DNA of 64,000 bases, taken from assembly GCA_963920575.1 (NCBI GenBank), contig OY986969.1:18089288-18153287 (forward strand), in the 5' to 3' direction. How positions within the stretch are numbered: the stretch's first letter is position 1; the number at the start of each line of letters is the position of its first letter. This DNA is from Narthecium ossifragum. Taxonomy: Eukaryota; Streptophyta; Magnoliopsida; Dioscoreales; Nartheciaceae. The notes beneath the pieces were generated by a model. That model worked only from the letters and a program-made list of their open reading frames with translations. It did no database searches and had not been told where the DNA came from. Positions 41,551-51,788 of the stretch are shown here, in pieces. Made by a program: the position numbers and the translations under genes.

Positions 41551-43930
41551 TGTGAGGACCCGTTCCTCCAACCCGGTCAAACCGCGGTTGGTCGAGGGTC
41601 TGGTTTTGTGGTTTGGTTGTTTTGGCTTGATTGGCCTTGCTTTGCGATCGGTTGATCGCATCACTGCTTCTTGACCCCAAGGGCAATTTGCTAAATTGCA
41701 CCTTGGCAGTCGGTTTCACAACTGCGTAATGCACACACAGCCTTGATTGATGTATGTGATTGAATAGATCCAGTAGGAGTGTTCGTAATCGTCAAATCCG
41801 GACGAGATTGCGACGAGATCGTAATTTGCGATCAAATCGGATTTAGTCTGATTAGTTGACTCGGCTAGACCAGCTCAGCTACTTAAGTGGCTTAGCTCTC
41901 TCTCTCCTATTTTCCTCCTCTCTCTCTCTCTTCCTTTCTTTACCTTTTTTTTTCTTCTCTTTTCCTCTCCCTTCCCCTACCTTCCCCGCACCCGATCCCC
42001 TCCTCTTTCCTTCCCTTTCTCTCTCCCGCAGCAACCCCTCTTCCTTCCCCGGTGACCTAGAGGCGGCGGCGAGCCCCCCCCCCTTCTCCTTCCTTCCCTT
42101 CCTCTCTCCCGCGGCAGCCCCTCTTCCTTCTCCGACGACAGCTGCGGTTGTGGGAGGACTCCGGTGAGCTGGAGACGGCGACGGAGGACGGCGGATCACG
42201 GCGGATTAGAAAGGATTGAAGACTTGGATTTGTGCTTAAGGTAGGGTTTCTACCTTAATCTTTGGGTTAAGCTAGATCTAGGGTTGGTTTGTTGGATCAG
42301 TGGATTTCTTTGCTCTAATTAGTTCCTTGATGCATGTTTAGTAACTGATTGAAGCTTCATGCGATTTGATTTGGGTTTAATCCGGATTTTAACATGTTTT
42401 TCCCGGATTTCTTTGTGTGTTCTGTTCTTCGATGAACAGTCCGTTTCCAGCTCGATTTTCTGAGCTGTGTGAGCATGATCTCAGGACACTTTCTGAAGAA
42501 AGTTGTAGATCATCGAGTCCTCTTCCGATTTCCGTTGATTTCATGATTTTTGGATTTTCCGACGATGTTTGGTAAATAGTTTCTTAAACTAATGCGAAAC
42601 GGAAATTAAGAAATTGATTGGTAAAATCTGTGGAAATTAGAAATTAATTAGATCCAATTCTTGAATATGATGTTCCTGGCATGCAAATTGCCAAGATTTC
42701 ATCTTCGCTAATGTAGGGTTAATGTAGAAATCTGAATTGAAGAGGTTTTCTCAGATTTCGATGATACCTTCGGTTTAATTCACCTAAAATCCTTAAATTG
42801 ATACCGCTAGTGGCATCTAGAATTAACATGTCCGATTTGGTAGGTTTTGTTGATTTGATTCTTGCGTGTTTGGCTCGTTTATTTAACTAGTTAACTACCC
42901 ATGCTTAGTTAGCTTTTAATTAAAAACTCATGCCATGTTATATATGTAGATTGCATGCTTTATATTTGGTTAGGCCCGTGTTGGGCTTGTGGTTGAACCA
43001 AGGAAGTCATGCCCTTGGGATGTTTAGATGATTGAGCGGGTCGCTGGTGTGCCACTTGTATTAGTTTGTTTAACTGTTTGTTATTATTATTGGTGTGGTC
43101 GGGGGTGTGCCCCGTTGTAGGAATTTCGGTAAACGACTGTTTAAGCCGTCGTAATGCCGAAATTCTGATTGAATGTATTGTTTCTTGTTTATGGCCCGTG
43201 GGCGCTGTTATAATATTGTATTCTTGTAGTTTAGACCTTTATTTGCTTTATGTATGTTTACCCCCTGACAAGCTTGGTGCTATGCCTAGCCTTGTATGAT
43301 GTTTGACATATTGTTGCATGTCCTGATCTATTAGTGTGCGCATGAGCATTGCATGCATTTGCTTGCATTAGAGGCATTCAGGTTAGGTGGTAGGCAATGG
43401 ATTCGATTGTTGATCCGGGGTTCTCGGGTAGCCCGGACCTAGCCCTAGGACCGGGGTTTGGGTAGTCGAGGATTAGGACTTGATTGTCATCAATGATTAT
43501 GTTTGATATCATTTGAGAATTATTAAGTAGTCGAACTGGAATATTATATTGTTTGAGGTTTAGAGGTTGTGTCGCTTCTCCAAGGCCAAGTGCTAAGAAT
43601 GGTTGTCGATGTCCCTGACGTGTGTCCCCACGCAGAGGTTCCCTGCTGGGTAAGGGTGTTCCTACTGGTTCTGGTTCTAGTTTCGTCCCAGCGTGTTTGG
43701 TTGATGTTACCAGCGTGGTCGGTTGAGAAGAGTAGGATCCCTTAGGGAATCGATAGGGGTTATGGGACCCCGTGGTATCCTTTAGACTTAGGCAGAGAAA
43801 CAACACTGTTGTTGTTTTTCTCCCTTTCTGTACCACGTGAAATAGTGTAGAACCCTACTGAGCTTTGTTTCTCACTCCTACCCGGGCTGCATCAGCGATG
43901 CAGGTCGATGCAGCTCTTTCCTTTCAGGTG
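41551..43930 (+). mobile_element. Chromovirus-type LTR (copy 7), 3' truncated and fused to a PPR fragment
   Basis: It starts TGTGAGGACCCGTTCC right after CATGG and stays collinear with its family until CCTTTCAGGTG (43920-43930), where sister copies continue and this one switches to PPR-like sequence. No GTGACA-type end is present. It lacks a palindrome array; the corresponding place (41765-41860) holds only scattered ATCGTAA/GATTGCGA-like sequence. The conserved hairpin block is near 43850. Confidence 0.88.
43121..43165 (+). repeat. Two-part inverted repeat in LTR copy 7
   Basis: GAATTTCGG (43121-43129) pairs with CCGAAATTC (43157-43165), and ACGAC (43133-43137) pairs with GTCGT (43148-43152), giving a nested stem. 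At the same position LTR copy 2 has GACGG/CCGTC and copy 1 GATGG/CTGTC (G-U pairs allowed). This suggests a conserved RNA hairpin. Confidence 0.65.
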
Positions 43931-44426
43931 TATAATCGGCGACCTTGCGCGCTCCGGCGACGACGTCGAGGCCCTCCGCGCCTTCTCCTCGTTGTGGAGG
44001 CTTCGGCTGAAGCCCGACCGCTCCACGTTCCCCTGCACTCTCAAGTCGTACGGTTCCCTCGGAGATCTCCAGGTCGGCGGCCAGCTCCACCTCCAGGCCG
44101 CGGCAGAGTGCTCGAAGAAAGGGAGGTCGAGCCTGTTCCTCCTTGAGGAGAACGCTTTTGAGATCTTCTCCGAGGCGGCGGCAGTGGGGGAGTCGAGCCA
44201 CCCGCTCGGCATGTCCGACTTCCCCTGCCACCACAAGGGGGAGGGGGGCCTGTTGTTCGCGCCGATGGAGTCTGAGGGGCGGGACCTGCTAGAGGTGTTC
44301 TTCTCATCCCTCGTCGATGGATGCTTTGCCGGTGAGCATCGCGTTGCCGACAGGGTGGGAGGAGGATGGGGATGGGAGCGTGGATTGCATATGGAGCTAC
44401 GTTTTGAGCCAGCCGTTGTACAGTAA
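43931..44426 (+). pseudogene. PPR gene fragment joined to LTR
   Basis: From the first base after the LTR break an open frame reads [20 protein letters not shown] and then [14 protein letters not shown], followed by GGQLHLQA. This is a PPR motif pair resembling the early region of Arabidopsis MEF14-like proteins (my recollection, not a search). After about residue 65 similarity fades; the rest is GC-rich and looks scrambled. High GC compared with flanks suggests a GC-rich parental gene. It is not related to the intact PPR gene at 20506-23307 in any obvious way. Confidence 0.7.
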
Positions 44427-45071
44427 GGCCTCTTCTATTGCATGAAAGGTCCCCAAATTGGATCTTTGGTATATTACCCCCCTCTTTGGATCAGTGGTGT
44501 ACTAGCGCAATAGCTATTTACAGTATATTCTTAGAACTCCAATTTTAGTTCTTTGAATTCAAGTTAATTCAAAACATTCTTTTACTACTACGGGTTGCAA
44601 TTACCCAGCTGCTTCAAACAAAAAAAAAGATTAAAAGAAAAATTAGTTCTAAGTCTCCATATATGTTTCAGATTGAAGAGACAATATTGTACATGAGTTT
44701 TTTTTCATCAACATAGATATCCAAATATCACAATTATATCATATTATTAATGGCATAAAAAGTTTAATAAATATCAAAATCGGAATACATGGTGGTATTC
44801 TCACCACTAGCATTCAGGGGTGACCATATCCCTCATTCCATCGCGAAACAAACACAAAAACTGAAAAAGTCACTGGATTCTGTTTCCATTCCAACACCAA
44901 ACAAACAACAAAAATCATATTCCATTCCATTTCACCACCACCAAACAAACAACAAAAGTGACATTCCATTCCATTCCACTGGAATCACATTCCATTCCAG
45001 CATTCCATTCCAAAACATTCCAACGAAACAAACGCCTCCTAAATACCAAATGCCTTATGACTCCCTCACAC
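44427..45071. other. Intergenic region with MITE-like 3' end
   Basis: At 44800-45045 ATTCCA repeats culminate in CATTCCAACGAAACAAACGC next to CTCCTAA, which looks like the terminus of a DNA transposon whose other end I did not find. The rest is AT-rich. No gene seen. Confidence 0.4.
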
Positions 45072-45074
45072 TAA

Positions 45075-45225
45075 GGGTCTGTTTGGATTGAGGATAGGAT
45101 AAGTTTGTATGTTGGATAAAGTAAAAGTTATGCAAACATTAAAGGTAGTTATGTAAGATTGTGAATAAAGTGTTTGGATGCATAAACCCAATTTATGCAT
45201 ACTTATCATCAATCCAAACGGGCCC
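45075..45225. mobile_element. 151-bp Harbinger-type MITE
   Basis: The left end GGGTCTGTTTGGATTGAGGA and the right end TCATCAATCCAAACGGGCCC form an imperfect inverted repeat, flanked by TAA (45072-45074 and 45226-45228). A second terminus, GGGTCCGTTTCAATTGAGGA, starts at 45229 directly after the duplication, so a related element had used the same site or lies in tandem. Confidence 0.85.
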
Positions 45226-45228
45226 TAA

Positions 45229-46230
45229 GGGTCCGTTTCAATTGAGGATAACTATATATAAATCCTACTTATCTAGCCAAACACTTGTTTCCACATTTGC
45301 ATAATCACCTTGCATGATCTGGTAAACCATTGCATAAGTATCACTTATGTAAGGAATTTTATCAGGAGGTAGGATAGTGGATAAATAATTTACATAACTC
45401 TGGTTATTTGACCAATTTACCACCGCTTTTCATGCTCTTTACTTGCCTTTGCCTACTAATCCCCCACTACCCTCCCTCTCCCCCCTTCTCCCTCTCGGAT
45501 CTCCTCCGTCATTGTCGTTGTCGCTACCCTGAAAGACCCCATTCGCAGCGGGCAGCCCCTTCGCCGTCGCCGGACTGGATCTAGCTCCTCCAACTCTCTT
45601 CCCTCCTCCCTTTGCCCATCCCCCTTCCATTCCACTCACTCCTCTTTCTCGTCTGCCTACTCTGCCACCGCTCCCTTCTCCATCCCCTTCTCCTGGGAAT
45701 GCCACCTTGGCATCCCCAAGATCCTAGAGGTAAAAAAAGGAGGCCGTCGGATCAAAGATCGGAGGGTTGAGATCTGTTTGTTTACTTAGAAGAGGGGAGC
45801 GGAGAGGTTGAGATAAAAGGAGAGGGGCTTCTTCTTCTGGCCCTCACTTCTCTCCTTCCACGCGATCGTCGCCACTGTTGTGGTGGCGGTGGGGGCCATC
45901 ATCTTCTTCTTCTCCTCCTCGCCTCTCACCAACACCATCACCGCCTCGAATCTGTAACCGTAGTACTCTGATCCGCCTCTCGGAGGCCCCGGGAACAGAT
46001 TGCCCCCGTCCGGCCCAAACGCCAACCTCTACGTCGGCATAGCGTTCCACCCCACCAGCGGCTTGTCGCCAACTGGAGGCACGACCACGGTGACTGTCAC
46101 TTTTCGACCACGGAGGAGATCTCGAAGGCGGTGGCTATAACTTGAGAGTAGCCAAAGTTCATCTTGGCATCAGACGTGAAAGACTGGGATTTGGACGCCG
46201 GCGGCCGGCACCTTCTTGTCCCCAATTTCC
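45229..46230. other. Non-coding or unrecognised sequence beginning with a TIR-like end
   Basis: It begins with a Harbinger-like terminus (GGGTCCGTTTCAATTG). From 45440 to 45740 it is pyrimidine-rich. At 45840-46130 several overlapping frames are open on both strands, one containing a hydrophobic stretch (IVATVVVAVGAIIFFF), but I recognise no protein family, so it could be a captured gene piece. Confidence 0.35.
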
Positions 46231-46735
46231 TTCTCCGCCAACGACCCCGACCATCCAAGTCTTCCCCGTCACCTTCTTCTCTCCATATCTGGTCAGATCC
46301 TTGGCCATAGTTCATCATCTTGTCCCCCCACGTCTCTAGCCCCCTCCGTTGACTCCGACGTTCTCGGCCAACGATCCCGACCATGCAAGTCTTCCCGACT
46401 ACCTCCTTGTCTCCAGATCTGGTCAGATCCGTTGCCGAAAGTGACCAGATCTTCTCCCCCCACGGCTCCAACCCTCTCCGGTGACTCCACCGTTCTCCAA
46501 CAACGACCCAAGCGTCCAAAAATACCTGGGCACCTCCTTGTCCCCAGCCTCGCTCCAGATCTAGTCAGATCCGTTGGCGGAAGTGACGAAATCTTATCCC
46601 CCCACGCCGGACGGCCATTCCTAGTGACGCCGGCCTTCTCCGCCAACGACTCTGAGCGTCCAAGTCCTCCCAGCCACCTCATTGTCTCTAGAACCGGTCA
46701 GCTCCATTGCCAGAAGTGGCCAAATCGTCTCCACT
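46231..46735. repeat. ~130-bp GC-rich tandem repeat, four copies
   Basis: Units begin TTCTCCGCCAACGAC-like at 46231, 46361, 46493 and 46636 and share CAAGTCTTCCC, CCTTGTCTCCAGATCTGGTC and ATCCGTTGCC. Copies differ by about 10-20 percent and by indels (130, 132, 143 bp). The long open frames on both strands across this interval arise from the repeat. Confidence 0.88.
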
Positions 46736-47071
46736 GGCACGGATGCATCTGGTTCGTCCGGCAGCAAGCGTCGTCGATCGGAGCTTGTGAAGAAAGGTAA
46801 GAAGAAGATGGTTGGAGGCACGGGTGAACGGCCATGTCTACTTGCACAACAATTACAAAGGAAGTTTGATATGAAAGAGCATGCGATGCGAAGATCCACC
46901 GATTACTCCCTTCCAACCAGTATGGCGGTGGCTCATAAATTGCCTGACATAACACCTGACAAGTTGGTCAATCTGACCTCGGTATTTGCAGATGAGACAC
47001 AAAGGCAGGGATTCATATGTCTCAATGCCGCTACTTTACAGAGCAAATGGGTAGATGCTCGGATGAAGTAG
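46682..47071 (+). CDS. Hypothetical protein, possibly the accessory (ORF1-like) protein of a Harbinger element
   Basis: A frame of 130 codons lies after the tandem repeat. It contains a basic patch SGSKRRRSELVKKGKKK, then GERPCLLAQQLQRKFDMKEH and ADETQRQGFICLNAA. No known domain is certain. It lies about 3.4 kb upstream of and on the same strand as a Harbinger transposase, the usual arrangement for a second Harbinger protein. There is no ATG at its start, and AAAG|GTAAGAAG at about 46796 could be a splice donor, so the true model may differ. Downstream codons after the stop continue in a similar style (YHAASYQPPIWPPP). Confidence 0.35.
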   Translation: MSLEPVSSIARSGQIVSTGTDASGSSGSKRRRSELVKKGKKKMVGGTGERPCLLAQQLQRKFDMKEHAMRRSTDYSLPTSMAVAHKLPDITPDKLVNLTSVFADETQRQGFICLNAATLQSKWVDARMK

Positions 47072-47249
47072 TTTGACTCACCTTGGGTGAATAGCCAAAC
47101 GCAACCATCTTCAAATTTCACATATCATGCAGCATCATACCAACCACCGATATGGCCTCCTCCCATGCAAATGTCATACCCATATGCCTATCGCCCACAT
47201 TTGTCTACTTCGAATACTCCACATGGTCCACAATCCACTACAGAATAAG

Positions 47250-48024
47250 TCAATTCTGGCAGGATGCCCTATGGGATGAGAGAAGATGACCCCAACGCGG
47301 ATGGCAGAAATGATCCGGACTGGATGCGATGAACTGGTCTAGGTGATCCTTTCTTAATTAAGCTCTATTTTTTAAAATTTAGCATAAGCTTAGGGTTCGA
47401 ATTTACTGCAACCATAGACATATCCTTGGAATATCCTGAAGTTTGTCTATTCCCTCACCACAATTTGTCTGAAATCAACTTAACAGGTAGTGTAAATTAT
47501 ATATATGGCTAACTTTTGATACAAGTTTGATTCCAAAATCAGCCTTTTGATTGTGTTCCACAATGGAAATTTGGGACTCATTTTAATCCTACACGGTCTC
47601 TAGGAATCCTCAGCAAGAGGATTGTTGGCAAACAGTAGGAATCTCCATCTTGGGGAAGCTAAGGCATCCACACCTGGAGGTCTAGGGTTTGCGTGATGAA
47701 CCTCACCTAGAGGTAATAAGTGCAAAATGAGAGTAATTTATGCAGTTCTGCTTGAGAGAGTCCTTTACCGTGACAACCTTCCCACATCAGTACCCTATGA
47801 TTCATGTTAACATGTTTATCTTACAAATTTAACTCTTGCATACTAGACAGACTCAAAGTACTCTCTTCTTATGGGAGAACTTCAGACAACTAGTTTGTCT
47901 AATTATCTGTTGGAGACTTCTATGCTTCTTGTCCCTTTTTGGGCTCTATGTTTGTATAGTTTTAAATCAAATTGCTTATTTTTTCCTGGTGGAAGAGGTG
48001 AACTTACACAATTAAACATTGCAG
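47250..48024. other. Non-coding sequence before the CBL exon
   Basis: AT-rich, intron-like sequence with no ORF of note. It leads into a good splice acceptor (ATTAAACATTGCAG) at 48011-48024. Confidence 0.4.
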
Positions 48025-48077
48025 TTTCATTCCAGTTGTATGATCTCAAACAGCAAGGTTTCATTCAAAGGCAGGAG
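48025..48077 (+). pseudogene. Orphan exon of a calcineurin B-like (CBL) calcium sensor
   Basis: The 53-nt segment between TTGCAG and GTAAATAC translates in one phase to SFQLYDLKQQGFIQRQE, nearly identical to the CBL exon that leads into an EF-hand (family form FSFQLYDLKQQGFIERQE). Both splice signals are intact. No neighbouring CBL exons are recognisable within several kilobases, so it appears to be a captured gene piece inside transposon-rich DNA rather than part of a gene. CBL proteins normally bind CIPK kinases. Confidence 0.85.
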
Positions 48078-48202
48078 GTAAATACATTGGAACTATGATC
48101 CATGTTATTAGGCTGTAGATAGATTGAATGTACCATACCTTGATTTTAGTTTATTGGTTTAAGAATTCTTGTTTCTAATTTGGTAGCACATGTTTATAAC
48201 TG

Positions 48203-48835
48203 GCCACTGAGCAAATTCACTGAGCAAATTAGAATTTTTGTTTCTAATTTGGTAGCACATGTTTCTAATTTGGTTTCCTAAGTTCAATTTAATCTAGTGA
48301 ATAGTCTCTCTGGTAGCCTCATTCTATATGTCTTCTTGCTTATGAGTAAATGAAGCATGATGTGACTTTCTAAGTTTAATTTGATGAACTGAATAGTCTT
48401 TTCCGTTGGCATAGCCACTGAGCAAATTCACTGAGCAAATTAGATTTCTTGTTTCTAATTTGGTAGCACATGTTTCTAATTTGGTTTCCTAAGTTCAATT
48501 TAATCTAGTGAATAGTCTCTCTGGTAGCCTCATTCTATATGTCTTCTTGCTTATGAGTAAATGAAGCATGATGTGACTTTCTAAGTTTAATTTGATGAAC
48601 TGAATAGTCTTTTCCGTTGGCATAGCCACTGAGCAAATTCACTGAGCAAATTAGATTTCTTGTTTCTAATTTGGTAGCACATGTTTCTAATTTGGTTTCC
48701 TAAGTTCAATTTAATCTAGTGAATAGTCTCTCTGGTAGCCTCATTCTATATGTCTTCTTGCTTATGAGTAAATGAAGCATGATGTGACTTTCTAAGTTTA
48801 ATTTGATGAACTGAATAGTCTTTTCCGTTGGCATA
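48203..48835 (+). repeat. 211-bp tandem repeat, three copies
   Basis: Units start GCCACTGAGCAAATTCAC at 48203 (slightly diverged), 48414 and 48625, an exact 211-bp period. The second and third copies look identical by eye, indicating very recent amplification. Each unit also contains the short repeat TTTCTAATTTGGT twice. Non-coding. Confidence 0.95.
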
Positions 48836-50432
48836 TAAATTTAGTTAATTTCTTGCTGATGTCAACACCTTGGATTTGTTTAGTGTTCTTGGATTCATCA
48901 TCACTTGAATCGTTTTATGAGCAAAGTCTAATGTGGGCATAGGGATCCACTTTTCTGCTAATTGACAACTACCCTTAATTTTTGTTTCTTCTGTTCTTAT
49001 TTTTGACATGTCTGAAATGAGAAACTTTTATTTTTGGTTGCAAGTGATCTAAATTTATTTTTTGTTGCATAGTGAGTTACTGCTGTGCATTCATGTACAT
49101 TTGCTGTATGTGCAGAATCCTGGAAATTTCAGAGCTGGAATAGTGACGAGACAAAGGCTGGATATGACAAGACAAAGGTTGTGGATGCATGTTATCATGA
49201 AGTCCGGATACTGTTGGACATTAGTATACTTTATATTTGTTGTTTGAACATGTGATTCAAACTTTGTTGACAGTCAATTTTGACTTCATGTTGGATATGA
49301 TTGGTTTATGTGATAGCTGTGTTGCTATCATAGAAAGTAGGTACATTTTATTTATATATGCTTGAATGATATGCTATGGTCTAGTAGTGGTGGAGTGTTA
49401 TATATAAGGAGGTGATCAGTTCCTCTCTACTCATGGTTATGTAATGTTAGCAGAGGCCTCAGTAGATTTGGAAGGTGGAAGGTGATGATGTTGAATAGAT
49501 TGAGGTAAGAATTGTTAGATGTTTTACTTATATGCTTTGGCTTGGATTGATATGCAAATGATTGTATGAACATGGTGATATATCAACTATGCATGTGTTT
49601 CTGATTTCAATCTGAGAGCTTGAGTAATTAGTGGTGATGATAGAATAAGTGACTCAGTACAAATGTTGGGCAGATTATCGATTGATGTATTCTTAGTACG
49701 GTAATAATGTATATCCTGTGTTTAGTAGTTGAATCAAATGGATGAGTACAAGTGGATAATAGATAGCTAAGTAAATTAAATATAGGAACCAAAAGAAGCA
49801 CAGCTGGTTCCCATCAAGAATACATGAGCAGGGACGTAAAGAAAGCATTGCACGTGCATGATTGGATTGGATTTGGATTGGATACTAGGAAGAAGGGAAG
49901 GAATCCTAGCTAACTAGCTATATATATAGCTATCTATCCCCATCCAATTCAACGCCTGGATGACACACAGCTTTCAGAATCTATAGAAAAAGAGGTTCAA
50001 TTAATCAGTCTCTAGCTTCCATCCCAGAGAGTATTTCCGAGAGTTGTGGAATATATTCTTGAGATGGTTTTGATTGGATAGACTGCAACTGGATGCTGAA
50101 ATAAAGAGATGATGGATTCCGAGGTCGTACCACTGATCCATCTCTCTTTCGGTGGTTTAATTCCATTCCTTTATTTCTATGGCTCACATAAAACCACTAG
50201 ACCTAGAGCTTAGAAACCTTTGTTCCTAGTTAATATTATCAGCAACTAAGCTTGTTGCTTAGTTCTCACCCACTTTACACACATCACCTATGAATAATAA
50301 TAATATATTTTATTTTGAATCAACCTAGCTACTACTACTGTTAGATCAAGTCATGCATTGAGTGTAGGATATTTTTCTAACATCAACTAATCATGATTTC
50401 CAAAAAGCGTTAATATTAAATGTTTGTCAGAA
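48836..50432. other. Non-coding region upstream of transposase
   Basis: A possible exon follows CTGTATGTGCAG near 49116 (NPGNFRAGIVTRQRLDM), but I do not recognise it. TATA-like TATATATAAG sequences lie near 49400 and 49920. The matching 5' terminus of the Harbinger element was not found here. Confidence 0.4.
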
Positions 50433-51788
50433 ATGAATTTTCTTTCATACGAGAGCTCATCGGGGTCATCGGAAGAGGAGGACATGATTATTGATATAGC
50501 TGTAGCAGATATTTCATCTACTTCGCAACGGGCAGGTCCAGTGCCGTGCCTCACTAGGCCTTTCACCGGACATCAACTAATCAATGATATCATGGATGGT
50601 CATGAAACAAGATGTTCAGAATTGTTTCGGTTGTCAAAAAAAGTGTTTCGCGGTTTGTGTCGTGCACTGGAGGAACGGTGCTTGATTAATGACACATCAA
50701 ATGTGACAAGCAATGAGCAACTTGCAATCTTTCTTCACGGGATTGGTCATGCAGTTTCTAACAGAGTGCTGACAAAGAAATTTCAACATTCGGGAGAAAC
50801 AATGAGTCGAATTTTCAATCACGTCTTGGATGCTGTAATAGCATTGAGATCTGAATACATGCAACTCCCTGATGATAATGTCGGCGTCCACCATAAGTTG
50901 GAGGGGAATTCCATGTGGGGCCCATTTAAGGTAAAATGCATGAATAGCTTGCAAAGTTGTGCACTCTAGCATGTTCTTATGTTCCATGGCCATAATGCGA
51001 TAACTGTATTTCGCAGAATGCTATTGGTGCAATTGATGGCACGCATATTCCTGCAATTATTAGCAGAGACCTGCAACCGAGATTTCGTAACCGCAAGTGG
51101 ACCATATCACAGAATGTTATGGGTGTCGTGGACTTCGATTTACAATTTCTCCTTGTGGTTCCTGGCTGGGAAGATTCAGCTTCAGATATGCGTGTCTTAA
51201 ATATGGCAATTGAAGATGGCGATCTCACAGTTCCAGAAGGTATTTCAGTCTCGTCAAATGCACTTATGTATTTGCTCTAACGACTTGATCTAACAATGAC
51301 GATGCGATCACTTGTAGGTAAATTCTACCTAGTCGATTCAGGTTATGCAAACACTAGAAAATTTCTGGCACCGTACAGAGGATCACGGTACCATATTGGC
51401 GAATTCGCGAATGTCCGTGGTGGGCGGACTTGTGGATATGTTAACCCTAAGGACATTTACAACCATCGTGATGCACAATTTGCGTAATCACGCTGAAAGG
51501 TCATTTGGAGTTCTGAAGCAGCGTTTTAAGATACTAAGAATAATGCAACCATATCCCTTCTTAGTGCAAACGAAGATAGTAATGGCATGTTGCCTAATCC
51601 ATAACTATATCATAAGAAATCATCCACGTGATGCCCTTTTATGTCAATCTGATCTCTCACAACCTGTACAAGCGGCGCGAAATGAACATCCACATAGACA
51701 TCCACAATCAACATCTCAGTTAGAAGAATCTCGTGCGGGTGATTTCTTGCATGACAGAATTGCACTAGAATTGTGGGTGAATAGGTGA
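50433..51788 (+). pseudogene. PIF/Harbinger transposase, three exons, one frameshift
   Basis: Exon 1 is 50433-50930, exon 2 51017-51239, exon 3 51318-51788. The introns (GTAAAATG...TTTCGCAG and GTATTTCA...CTTGTAG) are inferred from motif continuity. The protein has the HTH-like N-terminal part of DDE_Tnp_4 transposases, then NAIGAIDGTHIPAI (first D), EDSASDMRVL (second D), YLVDSGYAN and HAERSFGVLKQRF (catalytic E). Near 51480 one extra base in CAATTTGCG shifts the frame just before the E motif. Otherwise it is full length. The start ATG was chosen because an upstream TTG-initiated frame adds only three codons. Confidence 0.9.

Noticed and set aside
41856..42199. Phe/Ser-rich and Arg/Glu-rich opposite frames
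   Set aside because: They come from a CT-rich tract in LTR copy 7.
46097..46800. Long frames on both strands (140-194 codons)
   Set aside because: They follow a ~130-bp tandem repeat and carry no known domain; opposite-strand openness reflects base composition.
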